A stretch of DNA of 64,000 nucleotides from Burkholderia sp. Bp9142 (GCF_003853415.1 NZ_QTPP01000003.1:186001-250000); one strand, 5' to 3'; counted from the stretch's first letter, positions 51,019 through 61,128 are shown. A program made the numbers and translations. The notes: generated from the sequence alone by a model not told the origin.

Positions 51019-52398
51019 TCAGGACGTGCCGCCGCCCAGTGCGCGGTAGAGCGTCATCTGGTTGTTGAGCCGGTTCAGCCGCGTCAGTTCGTCAGCACTT
51101 TGCGCGTCGCGCAGCCGCTGCTGCTGGTCGAGCCACGGCTGCACGGCCGTCGCGCCAGCCGCGAATTGCGCGGCGGCCAGCCGTTCCGCGCGCTGAGCCT
51201 GCGTCAGCGACAACGCGCGCTGTTCGGCCTCGCGTTCGAGCTGCACGCGCGCCGACAGCGCGTTCTCGACTTCCGCGAGTGCGCTGTAGAGCCGCTGACG
51301 GAAACCGACGACGGCTTCCTCGTACTGCGTCTTCGATACCTTGATCTGCAGTTGCATCGTGTTCCACTGGATGAACGGCAGCGCGAGGCCGAGCCCGAGC
51401 GTGCCGACCGGGTTCGTGAGCACGCGCTCGAGGCTCGTGCTCGACGTGCCGGCGTTGCCGGTCAGCGTGAACGCCGGATAGAAGCTGGTGCGGGTCGCAT
51501 CGACCTGAGCGAGCGATTCGCGCAGCCGGAACTCGGCCGCGCGCAGGTCCGGGCGGCGGCCGAGCAGGCTGGCGGGCAGGCCGGCCGCGACCTCGGGCGG
51601 TGCTGCGTCGGGCAGTGCCGACGGTTCGGCGGCCAGCTGTTGCGGCGGCCGGTCGAACAGGATCGCGAGCGCGTGACGATTCTCGGTGCGTTGCTGGATC
51701 AGCTGCGTCTGTGCCGCGCGTTGAGCCGCCACGCTCTGTTCGGCCTGCGCGAGGTCGAGCCCCGACACGGCGCCGGCCGCGTGGCGCGAGCGGACGATCG
51801 CGAGCGTACGCACCGCATACGCGATGTTCGCGTCGCCGAGTGCGATCAGCCGGTTCAGATAGCCGATCCGCCAGTACAGCGACGCCGTCGTGCCGATCAG
51901 CGACAGCCGTGCGGCTTCGAGATCGGCGGCGGTCGCATCCGCTTCCCAGCGCGCGGCGTCGCGCAGCGCGGCCAGCCGGCCCCACAGGTCGATTTCGTAG
52001 CTGAGCGAGCCGGTAACGCCGCTCGACCGGCTCATCCGGTGCGTATCGAGCGTGCGCGACACGGCGCCGTTCGCACCGAGCGAAACGGCGGGCGTCAGGT
52101 TCGTGTCGGCGAGCCCGGCCTGCAGTTGCGCGCGGTACACGCGAATCGCCGCGATCGCGAGATCGTTGTTCGCGCGCAGCGCGTCGTCGATCAGCGCGTC
52201 GAGTTGCGGATCGCCGAAGCTGCGCCACCAGTCGCGCGTCGCGGCCGGCGAGCCGGCGGACACCGGCGCCGCCCAGTTCGCGGGCATGGCGGCCACAGGC
52301 AGCGGTGCGTGGCGCGCCCCCGTGCAGCCGGCCAGCAGCGCGGCCGCGCACGCGCACGCGAAGGCGCCGAGGCGGTGAAGCGATGCGGATTGCGTCAT
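51019..52398 (-). CDS. Outer-membrane efflux lipoprotein (NodT/OprM type)
   Basis: A 459-residue outer-membrane factor. Lipobox LLAGC ends a lipoprotein signal; the rest has the duplicated TolC-type helical-hairpin repeats (LDALIDDALRANNDLAIAAIRV, LSYEIDLWGRLAALRDAARWEA, LLGRRPDLRAAEFRLRESLAQV). It forms the exit duct for the MacAB pump. It starts 12 bases after the macB stop on the same strand. Confidence 0.9.
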   Translation of the reverse strand: MTQSASLHRLGAFACACAAALLAGCTGARHAPLPVAAMPANWAAPVSAGSPAATRDWWRSFGDPQLDALIDDALRANNDLAIAAIRVYRAQLQAGLADTNLTPAVSLGANGAVSRTLDTHRMSRSSGVTGSLSYEIDLWGRLAALRDAARWEADATAADLEAARLSLIGTTASLYWRIGYLNRLIALGDANIAYAVRTLAIVRSRHAAGAVSGLDLAQAEQSVAAQRAAQTQLIQQRTENRHALAILFDRPPQQLAAEPSALPDAAPPEVAAGLPASLLGRRPDLRAAEFRLRESLAQVDATRTSFYPAFTLTGNAGTSSTSLERVLTNPVGTLGLGLALPFIQWNTMQLQIKVSKTQYEEAVVGFRQRLYSALAEVENALSARVQLEREAEQRALSLTQAQRAERLAAAQFAAGATAVQPWLDQQQRLRDAQSADELTRLNRLNNQMTLYRALGGGTS

Positions 52399-52410
52399 GG
52401 CCGGGCTCCG

Positions 52411-54435
52411 TCAGTCGCGTGCGAGCGCATCGATCGGATCCAGCCGCGATGCGTTGCGTGCCGGCATGAAGCCGAAGATCACGCCGGTAAGCGTCGAGCA
52501 GACGAACGCGGTGATGATCGCGCCGGCGGAAAACACCATCTTCCACTGCGCGACGAACATCGAGAACACGGCACCGAGCCCGAACGACAGCGCGATCCCG
52601 ATCGTGCCGCCGAGCAGGCAGACGAGCACGGCCTCGACGAGGAACTGCTGCAGGATGTCGGACTGCCGTGCGCCGACCGCCATCCGGATGCCGATCTCGC
52701 GCGTGCGCTCGGTGACCGACACCAGCATGATGTTCATCACGCCGATCCCGCCGACGACGAGCGAGATCACCGCGATCAGCGACAGCAGCAGCGTCAGCGA
52801 CTGACCGGTCTTCTCGACGGTCTTGACCACGCTGTCCATGTTGTACGTGAAGAAGTCCTTGCGGCCGTGGCGCCGGATCATCAGTTTCTCGATGCTCTTC
52901 TCGGCGGCGGCGCTCGGCTGCCCGTCGCGCACGCGCACGGTGATGCTGTCCAGGTGGCGCTGGCCGAACAGCCGGCCGCTCGCGGTGGTATACGGCACCC
53001 ACACGTTCAGGCTTTTCACGCTGCCGAACGCGCTCTTCTTGTCGGCCGTGACGCCGATCACGACGCACGGCACGTTGTCGACCAGGATCACTTCGCCGAT
53101 CGCCTTGCCTGTCGCGCCGAACAGCTTGCGGCGCGTGTTCGGGTCGATCACGGCGACCTGCGCCTGACGGCGTACCGCTTCGTCGTCGAATGCGATGCCG
53201 CGCGCGAATTGCATCCCGCGCGCCTGGAAGAAGCGGGCGCCGACCCCGCTCACGAGCGCGTTCACGTCGATGTTGCGGTAGCGCAGCAGCAGCGTGCGCG
53301 ACGTTTCGGGCGTCGCGCTGTCGACGTACGGCTGCTCGGCGAGCGCGGCGACATCGGCGGGCACGAGCGTCTGGATCGAGTCGGCGCGGCTGTCACCCCA
53401 GTCGGTGCCCGGATAGAGGTTGATCGTGTTCGTGCCGATGCTGCCGATTTCGTCGAGCATGTAGCGCTTCGCGCCTTCGCCGATCGCGACGATCGACACG
53501 ACCGACGTGATGCCGATGATGATGCCGAGCATCGTCAGCAGCGTGCGCAACCGGTGCGACACGAGTGCGATCCACGCCATTCGGCAGGCTTCGGCGAAGT
53601 GGCCGGTGCCGGCCGTGAAGCGCCGGGCGCGGGTGTCTTGCGCGGCGGGCGGTGTCGTGTCGTCGCGGTCGTGCGCGGATGGCGCGCCCGTCGTCGCGTC
53701 TGCGTGTGTCGCGCCGAGCCCCGCTTCGGCGAGCGCTTCCGCGTAATGGCGATTCGGCTGGTCGGCGACGATCTCGCCATCGCTGATCTCGATGATGCGC
53801 CGTGCATGACGCGCGACGGCCTTGTCGTGCGTGACGATCACGATCGTATGGCCGAGCGCGTTCAGCTCGTGCAGGATGCGCAGCACGTCCTGGCCGCTCT
53901 TCGTATCGAGCGCGCCCGTCGGTTCGTCGGCGAGGATCACCTGGCCGCCGTTCATCAGCGCACGCGCAATGCTGACGCGCTGCTGCTGGCCGCCCGACAA
54001 CTGGCCGGGCCGGTGATGCATGCGATCGGCGAGCCCGAGGCGCGCGAGCAGTTCGCGCGCCCGCTTGTGCCGTTCGGTGCGCGCGGTGCCCGCGTAGATC
54101 GCAGGCATCTCGAGATTCGCGACCGCGTCCACGTGCGGCAGCAGGTGGTAGCGCTGGAACACGAAGCCGAAATGCTCGCGGCGCAGCTGCGCGAGCTCGT
54201 CGCTGTCGAGCATGTGCGTGTCGCGGCCGCCGACCGTGTAGGTCCCTGCGCTCGGATGGTCGAGACAGCCGAGGATGTTCATCAGCGTCGACTTGCCCGA
54301 GCCCGACGCGCCGACGATCGCGACGATCTCGCCCGCGTCGATCGACAGGTTCACGTTGTTCAGCACGACGACGTCCTTGTCGCCGGCCGGGAAGCGCCGC
54401 GTGACGGCGGCGAGTTTCAGCAGGGGGGCGCTCAT
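52411..54435 (-). CDS. macB: MacB-type ABC efflux ATPase/permease
   Basis: A 674-residue MacB: N-terminal ATPase (Walker [10 protein letters not shown], signature [15 protein letters not shown], Walker [13 protein letters not shown]), one membrane segment near 290, a large periplasmic domain, then three C-terminal membrane segments. It mechanically transmits to periplasmic MacA to expel macrolides, peptides or siderophores. The ATG at 54435 follows the macA stop by two bases; a GTG at 54441 overlapping that stop is possible. Confidence 0.9.
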   Translation of the reverse strand: MSAPLLKLAAVTRRFPAGDKDVVVLNNVNLSIDAGEIVAIVGASGSGKSTLMNILGCLDHPSAGTYTVGGRDTHMLDSDELAQLRREHFGFVFQRYHLLPHVDAVANLEMPAIYAGTARTERHKRARELLARLGLADRMHHRPGQLSGGQQQRVSIARALMNGGQVILADEPTGALDTKSGQDVLRILHELNALGHTIVIVTHDKAVARHARRIIEISDGEIVADQPNRHYAEALAEAGLGATHADATTGAPSAHDRDDTTPPAAQDTRARRFTAGTGHFAEACRMAWIALVSHRLRTLLTMLGIIIGITSVVSIVAIGEGAKRYMLDEIGSIGTNTINLYPGTDWGDSRADSIQTLVPADVAALAEQPYVDSATPETSRTLLLRYRNIDVNALVSGVGARFFQARGMQFARGIAFDDEAVRRQAQVAVIDPNTRRKLFGATGKAIGEVILVDNVPCVVIGVTADKKSAFGSVKSLNVWVPYTTASGRLFGQRHLDSITVRVRDGQPSAAAEKSIEKLMIRRHGRKDFFTYNMDSVVKTVEKTGQSLTLLLSLIAVISLVVGGIGVMNIMLVSVTERTREIGIRMAVGARQSDILQQFLVEAVLVCLLGGTIGIALSFGLGAVFSMFVAQWKMVFSAGAIITAFVCSTLTGVIFGFMPARNASRLDPIDALARD

Positions 54436-54437
54436 CG

Positions 54438-55628
54438 TCACACCAGGTCCGCGAGCGGCGCGTGCTCGTCGGCGGCAGCTTCGCCGATCACGACGCGCTC
54501 GCCGTCCTTCAGGCCGGCCAGCACCTCGACGCGCACGTTGTTGTTGATGCCGATGCGTACCGCACGCGATTCTGTGCTGCCGTCGGCGCGCAGCACGCGG
54601 ACCGCATACGTGCCGTCCTTGCGTTTCTCGCCGAGCGCGGCGGCCGGCATGCTGAGCGCGTTGCGCGCGTTGTCGAGCACGATGCTGACCTGTGCGGTCA
54701 TCGAGATGCGCAGCCGATGCTCGGGATTCGGCACATCGAACAGCGCGTTGTAGAACACGGCGCTGTTCGGCTTCGTGCTGCCGCCCGCGCCGCCGAGCGT
54801 ACTCTGCGCGTCGGCGTAGTTCTGCGGCGCCGGTTCGATCGCGCGCAACTTGCCGTAGTGTCGCTTGTCCGGTTCGCCGAGGATCGTGAAATATGCAGTC
54901 TGACCGGCATGCACGCGGATCACGTCGGCTTCCGAGATCTGCGCCTTGACGGTCATCGTGTCGAGGTCGGCGAGCTTCAGGATCACCGGTGCCTGCTGTT
55001 GCGCGATCACGGTCTGGCCTTCCTGCGTGACGATCGCGACGACTTTTCCATCGATCGGCGCGACGATGCGCGTATAGCCGACGTTGGCCTGCGCGGTCTC
55101 GATCTGAATGCGGGCCGAGCGGATCTGCGCGGCGAGCGACGCGAGGGTGGCGCGCTGTACGTCGAGCGCCGCGCGCGCGGCTTCGAAGGCTTCACGGGAT
55201 GTCGCATCGTCGGGCAGCATCGCCTGTTGGCGCCGGAATGCGAGTTCGGCTTGCGCGAGCTGCGCGGTGGTCGATTGCTGCTGCGCGCGCAGGCTTTCTT
55301 CGCTGGCGCGCGCCTGGCGCAGCGCGTTCTCCGAGATCACGGGATCGATTTCGGCGAGCCATTGGCCTTTCGTGACCTTGTCGCCGAGCTTCGCCTTCAG
55401 CGTCTTCAACTGCCCGGACACCTGCGCACCGACGTCGACCTGCCTGAACGCCTGTAGCGCGCCGGTCGCGAGCACCGAGTTTTCGAGATCGCTGCGTGTG
55501 ACGGGCGCGGTCAGGTAATGAGGACGCTTGTCGGGTGCGCAAGCCTTCAGCGCGACACCGGCGGCAATGGCGGCGACGGCGAGGGTGGCCAGCACGATGC
55601 GCGGGCGGCGATGGGTCTTCCGATTCAT
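54438..55628 (-). CDS. macA: MacA-type periplasmic adaptor
   Basis: A 396-residue membrane-fusion protein: N-terminal membrane anchor (IVLATLAVAAIAAGVAL), barrel-sandwich halves (VGAQVSGQLKTLKAKLGDKV and APIDGKVVAIVTQEGQTV), a long helical hairpin between them (about 105-190) and a C-terminal beta barrel. It bridges MacB to the outer-membrane factor. First gene of macA-macB-OMF. The start MNRKTHRR at 55628 is chosen as the anchor begins right after. Confidence 0.9.
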   Translation of the reverse strand: MNRKTHRRPRIVLATLAVAAIAAGVALKACAPDKRPHYLTAPVTRSDLENSVLATGALQAFRQVDVGAQVSGQLKTLKAKLGDKVTKGQWLAEIDPVISENALRQARASEESLRAQQQSTTAQLAQAELAFRRQQAMLPDDATSREAFEAARAALDVQRATLASLAAQIRSARIQIETAQANVGYTRIVAPIDGKVVAIVTQEGQTVIAQQQAPVILKLADLDTMTVKAQISEADVIRVHAGQTAYFTILGEPDKRHYGKLRAIEPAPQNYADAQSTLGGAGGSTKPNSAVFYNALFDVPNPEHRLRISMTAQVSIVLDNARNALSMPAAALGEKRKDGTYAVRVLRADGSTESRAVRIGINNNVRVEVLAGLKDGERVVIGEAAADEHAPLADLV

Positions 55629-55915
55629 GAGAGCGCGATGAAGATGAGGCTGTGCCGGCGGCACGTGCGGCCGGGCAGGGTGATCCGGGCGGCGGCGCAT
55701 GCCGCGCGCGATGCCTGCGGCGGCGTTGGCGCACGCATCGCACGGGTGCGACGATCCGGATCAGCTGCTGATGGTAAGCGACGCGTTCTCGTCAGTTCGT
55801 ATCGAAAGTGTGCTGAATTGTGCGAATGGTGCGCCGACGCGGGGGCCGCGCGGCCTCTTTGTTGCGATCTGTGAAGATCGTGCGCGCAGCGGCGTTGTAC
55901 ATGCTCGCGGCAGCG

Positions 55916-56041
55916 TTACCGCCGCGCAGCCACGATCGCCATCATCGGCCGGTCGCGTGCCTCGTCGAGCGCGGGCAGCGAGCGGTTCAGGCGGCTGTAG
56001 CCTTCGAAGAAGGCGGGATCGTCGTAGATGTGCTGCGTCAT
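55916..56041 (-). pseudogene. Internally deleted SAM-methyltransferase gene
   Basis: A 41-codon frame reads as the N-terminus of a class-I methyltransferase (MTQHIYDDPAFFEGYSRLNR) running straight into what looks like the C-terminal tail of the same family (RDRPMMAIVAARR, stop). The whole SAM-binding core is missing, so this is a remnant left by an in-frame internal deletion. Confidence 0.6.
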
Positions 56042-56103
56042 GCGGCGTGCCTCGTGTCTCGTGCGAATGCGGCGCGCGATGCCGCGCGGCCGGTTCCGCG
56101 CGC

Positions 56104-56685
56104 TTACGCGCCGCCGCCGCGTGCGTCGATCCTGCGTTGCGTATCCGCGTCGACGATCGCGCGGATCGCGCCGAACAGCGGCGCCGCGTCCGTGTAGCGC
56201 CGGCCGTAGCCGAGATTGAACGCGTAGTCGAAGCCGGGCGGATTGCTGCCCTGGTTGTGCTGCAGGATCGTCTCGAGCTTGTCGAGTGCCTTCGCGGCGC
56301 GCGCTTCCGGTGTTTCGGCTGCCTTGTATTCGTCCCACAGTGCGACGATCTCGTCGCGCAGCGCGCGATCGAGCCCGGCCGTCAGCGTCAGCAGGTCGTC
56401 GCGTTCGTGCGTGCTCTTGTCCGGATGCGCGGCCTGCTCGATCGCGGGGATGTCACCGTGCAGCGCTTCGCCGAGATCGTGGACGACGCACAGTTTCAGC
56501 AGTTTCGTCGTGTCGACGTCGGGCAGCGCATCGGCGAACACGAGCGCCATCAGGCACAGCCGCCAGCTGTGTTCAGCCGTGCTTTCGGCGCGGCCCGTCG
56601 ACGTGTGGCCGCTGCGCAGCACGTCTTTCAGGCGTTCGGCTTCGCGCAGGAAATCGAGCCGCGCGTGGATCGTGTCGAGGTTCAT
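56104..56685 (-). CDS. HD-domain hydrolase (YfbR/5'-nucleotidase-like)
   Basis: A 193-residue HD protein: STAEHSWR (His 39), VVHDLGEALHGD (His 69, Asp 70) and the downstream metal Asp in KALDKLETILQ form the HD metal site. The order matches YfbR/HDDC2-type 5'-deoxynucleotidases. Soluble, cytoplasmic. Confidence 0.85.
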   Translation of the reverse strand: MNLDTIHARLDFLREAERLKDVLRSGHTSTGRAESTAEHSWRLCLMALVFADALPDVDTTKLLKLCVVHDLGEALHGDIPAIEQAAHPDKSTHERDDLLTLTAGLDRALRDEIVALWDEYKAAETPEARAAKALDKLETILQHNQGSNPPGFDYAFNLGYGRRYTDAAPLFGAIRAIVDADTQRRIDARGGGA

Positions 56686-56793
56686 CGTCAGCGCAATGCG
56701 TGAATGGAGCCGTCAAGCGTACGCCGTGCGCACGCGCTGCGTCCACGCATGAAATATGCGTGCCGAGCACGGGTCCGGCGACTTGCGCGCGTG

Positions 56794-57349
56794 CTACAGC
56801 GTTTCGACGAGCCGCGCGGCGGAGCCGTCCGACAGCGTCATCCGCGTCCACCGGCAGGTGCTGCCGCGGATCGGCACGACGCGCGACGCATTGGCACCCG
56901 TCGCGAATTCGACGCTCGGAGGCCCCGCGCGATCGTGCCAGCCGAGCGGGTCGAGCGCGGCCTCTATGCGGACGATCTCCGGCGACGCATAGCGCCACAG
57001 CGACGTGCCGAGCAACGCGGGCAGCGGTCGAGAGAACTCGGCCGCGCGCGACGGCGAGCACGCGAGCAGACGATGCGTGAGGTCGCACACGAGATGCAGG
57101 CGGGCCGTACTGCCCGCGATCAGCCGGGCGAGTGCGCGGTCGCCGGCCGAATCGAGACGCGCGGCAAGCAGCCGCTCGGCGGACACGCTCGTCGGGCGAC
57201 ATCTGCTGGATGCCGGCTTCCCAGCGCGAGATCGTCGATTGCGCGACGCCGAACAGCTCGGCCGCGTGGCTCTGCTTGATGCGATGCAGCGTGCGCCAGC
57301 GCTTGAGTTGCGGGCCGAGGGGCGGGGTGTGAAGTGGCGAGGCCGTCAT
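56794..57349 (-). pseudogene. Frameshifted XRE-family regulator
   Basis: From 57349 an XRE helix-turn-helix is encoded (LKRWRTLHRIKQSHAAELFG, QSTISRWEAGIQQMSPDER). Just after DER (near 57186-57195) the coding continues in another frame as SAERLLAARLDSAGDRALARLIAG... to a stop at 56794. One extra base at the junction would account for it. It is either a broken gene or a base-call error. Confidence 0.7.
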
Positions 57350-57806
57350 GTCGATGCTCCGGTTTGCGCGCCCCGTGCGAGCGAGAGCATTTGCGAGTTG
57401 CCGCTGCCGCCCGCACGGGCCGTTACATGTTCCGCAGGCGCGAGTCGCGCTCAGGCGGCTTTCGCTGTCGGAAGCGGAATTCTCGCGTAGCGCCCGCCCG
57501 TCGTCGAACCGGACATCTGCCGCGGCAGCGGGTTGCGCGTCTACCGCGCGGGCCACATGCATGGCGCGCCGGAACTGGCGGAATCGCACGGCGCCGTGCC
57601 GGCAACGTTTTCGCGAGGCTTTCAACCGGCTCCACCATATCTTATTATTCGACCAAAGCGGCGCGCGCCGGCCGCCATCGGTCATGTCGACGCATGACGC
57701 GCCGGTCAGCATTCCCGCCTTCCGACTTCCGCATCGCACGATGCGCGGTCGGCACGACAGGGCACGCGTGGCCATCGCGTATCCCAAAAAAAGATACGAG
57801 GGCGCA
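57350..57806. other. Intergenic region between divergent genes
   Basis: About 450 bases between the frameshifted regulator and the HdeD-like gene; a patch of A/T at 57636-57650 may be a promoter. The frames crossing it show no recognised domain. Confidence 0.35.
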
Positions 57807-59210
57807 ATGGTACGACTGGTCTTGCTGCTGCTGGGCATCGAATATCTGCGAACGCGCTGGCGCGGGCTGACCGTGCTGGGCTGGCTGTGGGTCGTCGCGG
57901 GCGTCGGCATCTTCATCGACGCGCTCGACGGCGCGCTGCATTTTCCGATCGAACTGTTCGCGTGGCTATTCCTGGTCGAGGGGCTCGCGACGCTCGCGGT
58001 GGCCGGCAGCGGCGTCGGCGGGCAGCGCATCCTGCGCTACGTGAAGGGCATCGCGGTCGTGGTGGCCGCGGGACTCGTGTTCGCGGGCCATCACCATGGC
58101 CACTTCCTGCTGTCGATGATCTTCGGCACGCTGTTCCTCGTCGACGGGCTGCTGCAGTGCACGTCCGCATGGATGGTGCGTTACCGGCGCTGGAATGTCG
58201 CGTTCGCGTGGGGCGTCGTCGAGATCCTGCTCGCGATCTTCTTCTACCAGCCGTACCCGACCCACTATGCGGGCACCGTGCCGTACTGCCTCGGCCTGCT
58301 GCTGATGTTCGGCGGGATGCACATGCTGAGCCTCGCCGCGCGCGTGCGGTGGCTGACGCGCAACCCCGCGTTCGTCACGTCGCCGGCGCCGGCGATCGTG
58401 CCCGACATCGACGCGGCGCCGGACCTCCCTCGCTTCACGCAATCGGAATGGGATGGCCCGCCGGCCGACCAGGAGCGCGCGCTCACCGTGCACGTGTGGA
58501 CGCCGACCGGCACGTCGAAGGCCGAAGCGCAGCGCTATCCGGTGATCGACCGCTACATCGCGGCGGTGGACGTCAACGGCGTGATCTCGACCGGCCATGC
58601 GGCGCTGGAGTCGCCCGAGGGCATCTACATCAGCCTGTATCCGGCCGTCGAGATCGATCGTTCTCCCGACGAATTCACGCGAATCCTGCGCGCGACGCGC
58701 GAGAACGACGTGCCCGGGTTGTTCCAGCCCGACTACGCGACCGAGTCGAACGCGTGGTGCCCGTCGACCGTGCGCGTGCGGATTCGCAACTACGATCCGG
58801 TGAAGCTGGAGGCATTCTGGTCGTCGTACCGGCAGACGGTCACGTACAACCTCACGCACCGCAACTGCTCGAGCACCGTGTCGAACGCGCTCGAAGCGGC
58901 ACTCGACGGCGCGGTGTGGCGGCTCAAGGGCACGCGGGCCGGGTGGGGCGCATTCGTCCGGCTGCTGCTCACGCCCGAGCTGTGGGTTGCCGCGCAGATC
59001 CGCAAGCGCGCGGTGACGATGGCCTGGACGCCCGGGCTCACGCTCGACTATGCGCGCGCGCTCAGCATGCTGGCCGATCCGCGGCCATTCGCGTGGTGGA
59101 AGGTCGCGCGCTCGGCCGTGAAGGCGATCATGGCATCGCGGCGGGCGTGGCGCGAGCAGGACAGCGCGGCGCTGTCGCCGGGTGGATCGGAAGCCGCGTC
59201 GATGAAATAG
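57807..59210 (+). CDS. HdeD-like membrane domain fused to a putative cysteine-peptidase-like domain
   Basis: A 467-residue protein. Residues 1-190 have six or so hydrophobic segments in the HdeD/DUF308 style. Residues about 240-420 form a soluble domain with HAALESPEGIYISLYP, then TYNLTHRNCSSTVSNAL, where the Cys and preceding His/Asn look like the core of a papain-like (NlpC/DUF4105-like) fold. Catalysis is unproven. The ATG at 57807 has GAGGG about 5 bases upstream; the upstream open frame lacks domain features. Could act on peptides or lipids at the membrane. Confidence 0.65.
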   Translation: MVRLVLLLLGIEYLRTRWRGLTVLGWLWVVAGVGIFIDALDGALHFPIELFAWLFLVEGLATLAVAGSGVGGQRILRYVKGIAVVVAAGLVFAGHHHGHFLLSMIFGTLFLVDGLLQCTSAWMVRYRRWNVAFAWGVVEILLAIFFYQPYPTHYAGTVPYCLGLLLMFGGMHMLSLAARVRWLTRNPAFVTSPAPAIVPDIDAAPDLPRFTQSEWDGPPADQERALTVHVWTPTGTSKAEAQRYPVIDRYIAAVDVNGVISTGHAALESPEGIYISLYPAVEIDRSPDEFTRILRATRENDVPGLFQPDYATESNAWCPSTVRVRIRNYDPVKLEAFWSSYRQTVTYNLTHRNCSSTVSNALEAALDGAVWRLKGTRAGWGAFVRLLLTPELWVAAQIRKRAVTMAWTPGLTLDYARALSMLADPRPFAWWKVARSAVKAIMASRRAWREQDSAALSPGGSEAASMK

Positions 59211-59382
59211 TCGCGCGGCGCCGGATGCGGTGCGGGCGTTCCGCGACGATGAGCCGCGGCCCGGCGGACATATTTCGTTCGTCTTCATATTCGTGCCACG
59301 TTGCGGCGGCAACAATCGCGGGCAGACATTCGACAATCTTGCGGCGCATCCCGCGACCGCAAGCCCTTTCCGAGGAAACGCC

Positions 59383-60114
59383 ATGCTCAAGACGCTCGCC
59401 CGCGCCGCGGCCGCACTCGCCGTCGCATCCGCCTCGCTGCACGCCGTCGCGCAGACCAGCTACGACTACCTGTTGCTCGCGGCTTCGTGGGAGCCCGGTT
59501 TCTGCGCGTCGCACGACACGCCGGAGTGTACGAACCTCGCCGGCACGTATGCGGCGACGAGCTTGTCGCTGCATGGTCTGTGGCCGAACCGGTACGACGG
59601 CAACCAGCCGTTCTACTGCGGCGTGCCGCAGAGCGACGTCGATCTCGACAACGCGCACCAGTGGTGCAGCATGGATGCGTATCCGGTCAGCACCGCGACG
59701 CGCAACACGCTGTCGGCCTACATGCCGGGCGTGGCGTCGTGCCTCGACAAGCACGAATGGTTCAAGCACGGCACCTGCTCGAATTCGGCATCGCCCGACA
59801 CGTACTGGAACCAGGCGACCGGCATGATCAGCCGGCTCGGCAACACGTCGTTCAACGCGTTCCTGCAGGCGAACGCGGGCAAGACGGTGACGCGCAACCA
59901 GTTGCTGTCCGCGTTCGAAGGCGCGTTCGGCAGCAATACGCGCAGCGCAGTATCGCTGAAATGCACGAAGACCAACGGCGTCAGCTATTTCACGGAAGCG
60001 TGGATCGCGGTGAAGACGAGTGCGACCTCGCAGTTTCCGAGCGCGGCGTCGCTCGTGACGGACGGCAATACGCAGGGGACGTGCCCGACGTCGGGCGTGT
60101 ATATCGCCAAGTAA
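59383..60114 (+). CDS. Ribonuclease T2-family enzyme
   Basis: A 243-residue exported RNase T2. Signal peptide 1-23 (cut after AVA). CAS I is SLHGLWPN (His 64) and CAS II is HEWFKHGTC (His 124, Glu 125, Lys 128, His 129), giving the complete catalytic set. Several Cys suit disulphides. It cleaves RNA via 2',3'-cyclic phosphates in the periplasm or outside. GAGG precedes ATG 59383. Confidence 0.9.
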   Translation: MLKTLARAAAALAVASASLHAVAQTSYDYLLLAASWEPGFCASHDTPECTNLAGTYAATSLSLHGLWPNRYDGNQPFYCGVPQSDVDLDNAHQWCSMDAYPVSTATRNTLSAYMPGVASCLDKHEWFKHGTCSNSASPDTYWNQATGMISRLGNTSFNAFLQANAGKTVTRNQLLSAFEGAFGSNTRSAVSLKCTKTNGVSYFTEAWIAVKTSATSQFPSAASLVTDGNTQGTCPTSGVYIAK

Positions 60115-60135
60115 CGCGCGAAGTTGGGTGGAATG

Positions 60136-60162
60136 CGCCGGCCGGAAGCGTTCCGGTCGGCG
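60136..60162. terminator. Hairpin between convergent genes
   Basis: A 12-bp stem with one wobble (60136-60147/60151-60162) and a 3-base loop between RNase T2 and the isochorismatase-fold gene. Confidence 0.5.
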
Positions 60163-60181
60163 TTGTGCGGGCGTTGCGCGG

Positions 60182-60805
60182 CTACGCGAGCAGCCGCAGC
60201 GCGTCCGCGAGCGACAGCACCGTCGTGCGCGTCTCGAACGCGGTCACGAACAAATGTTCGTGCACGACCTGATCCGGGTCGTAGCAGCAGTCCTTGACCG
60301 TATACAGCCGGAAATCCGCGTCGCTCGCGTGCGCAACCGACGACAGCACGACGCCGGTCGACGCAATCCCGACCAGGATCAGCGTATCGATGCCTTGCGC
60401 GACGAGCCGCGCCTGAAGGTCAGTGCCGAAAAACACGCTCGCGCGATGCGCGGCGATCAGCGGCTCGGTGTCCAGCCGCCCGAGCTCCGGGCACGGGCCG
60501 TCATTGACGAACAGGCCGAGCTGCTTGATCCCTTGCCCGTTCTTGTTGCGCGGACTGACTTCCGGATAGCCGGGGCTGAAGCGGAGATTGGCGAAGCAAA
60601 CGTGGACGCCGCCGGCCCGCGCCGCATCGCACAGCCTGCGCGTGTTGGCGAGCAGGGCGGGCGCGACCGAGGGAAAGAGGCCGAGGATGTCGGTTTGGTA
60701 GTGCATCACGACCAGTGCGGTTTGCGCGGGCACGATCGGCGGAATCGGTGCGCTCGCGCCTGCGTGGCGAGTCGCTGCGAGATCTGGAGCGTGTTCCGGT
60801 TGCAT
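60182..60805 (-). CDS. Isochorismatase-fold (cysteine-hydrolase family) protein with incomplete triad
   Basis: A 207-residue protein. The fold markers are present: ALVVMHYQTDILG (Asp), FFGTDLQARLVAQGIDTLILVGIASTGVVLSSV and the following Asp-rich stretch. The usual catalytic Lys (before F-x-GT-x-L) and the Cys (in G-x-x-T-x-x-C) are not where expected; the latter reads STGVV. It may therefore be a non-catalytic or altered hydrolase. An in-frame GTG at 60829 is an alternative start. Confidence 0.75.
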   Translation of the reverse strand: MQPEHAPDLAATRHAGASAPIPPIVPAQTALVVMHYQTDILGLFPSVAPALLANTRRLCDAARAGGVHVCFANLRFSPGYPEVSPRNKNGQGIKQLGLFVNDGPCPELGRLDTEPLIAAHRASVFFGTDLQARLVAQGIDTLILVGIASTGVVLSSVAHASDADFRLYTVKDCCYDPDQVVHEHLFVTAFETRTTVLSLADALRLLA

Positions 60806-60825
60806 GACTGATGCTCTCCCATGAG

Positions 60826-61128
60826 TCACTTCGGTGTGTTCGGAAAATCGATCGCTCCGTATACGTTGTCAATCGTTCGAGCGCCAGCGTGCTGGAACTC
60901 CGCAATATAGCCCGACGCCGTCATTCCGATGCCGACCGAGCGGGCGAGTGCCGCGCTGCCTTCGACGACCGGATTCGGCCACGAGTGGCCCGTCGACGCC
61001 GGCGCTGGCATTGCCGACAATCGTCCATCAAGACTCCAGCGCCATGAGGCGCGCCAAAAATGCTTGTACGTCGGTTCACCGAAAACGATGCGCCGTGTCG
61101 GCATGGATGGGCCACTGGATTTCAACAC
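60826..61128 (-). CDS. Possible hypothetical ORF (weak)
   Basis: A 100-residue open frame in a lower-GC patch. It has no recognised motif, no good ribosome site and poor coding bias; it may be a remnant. Reported only because it fills the gap between two real genes. Confidence 0.2.
   Translation of the reverse strand: MLKSSGPSMPTRRIVFGEPTYKHFWRASWRWSLDGRLSAMPAPASTGHSWPNPVVEGSAALARSVGIGMTASGYIAEFQHAGARTIDNVYGAIDFPNTPK

Noticed and set aside
51100..54753. 1217-codon plus-strand open frame over the macB/NodT genes
   Set aside because: Shadow frame of GC-rich coding DNA; the translation is low-complexity Arg/Ala/His and shows no motif, while the minus strand has complete macB and outer-membrane-factor genes.
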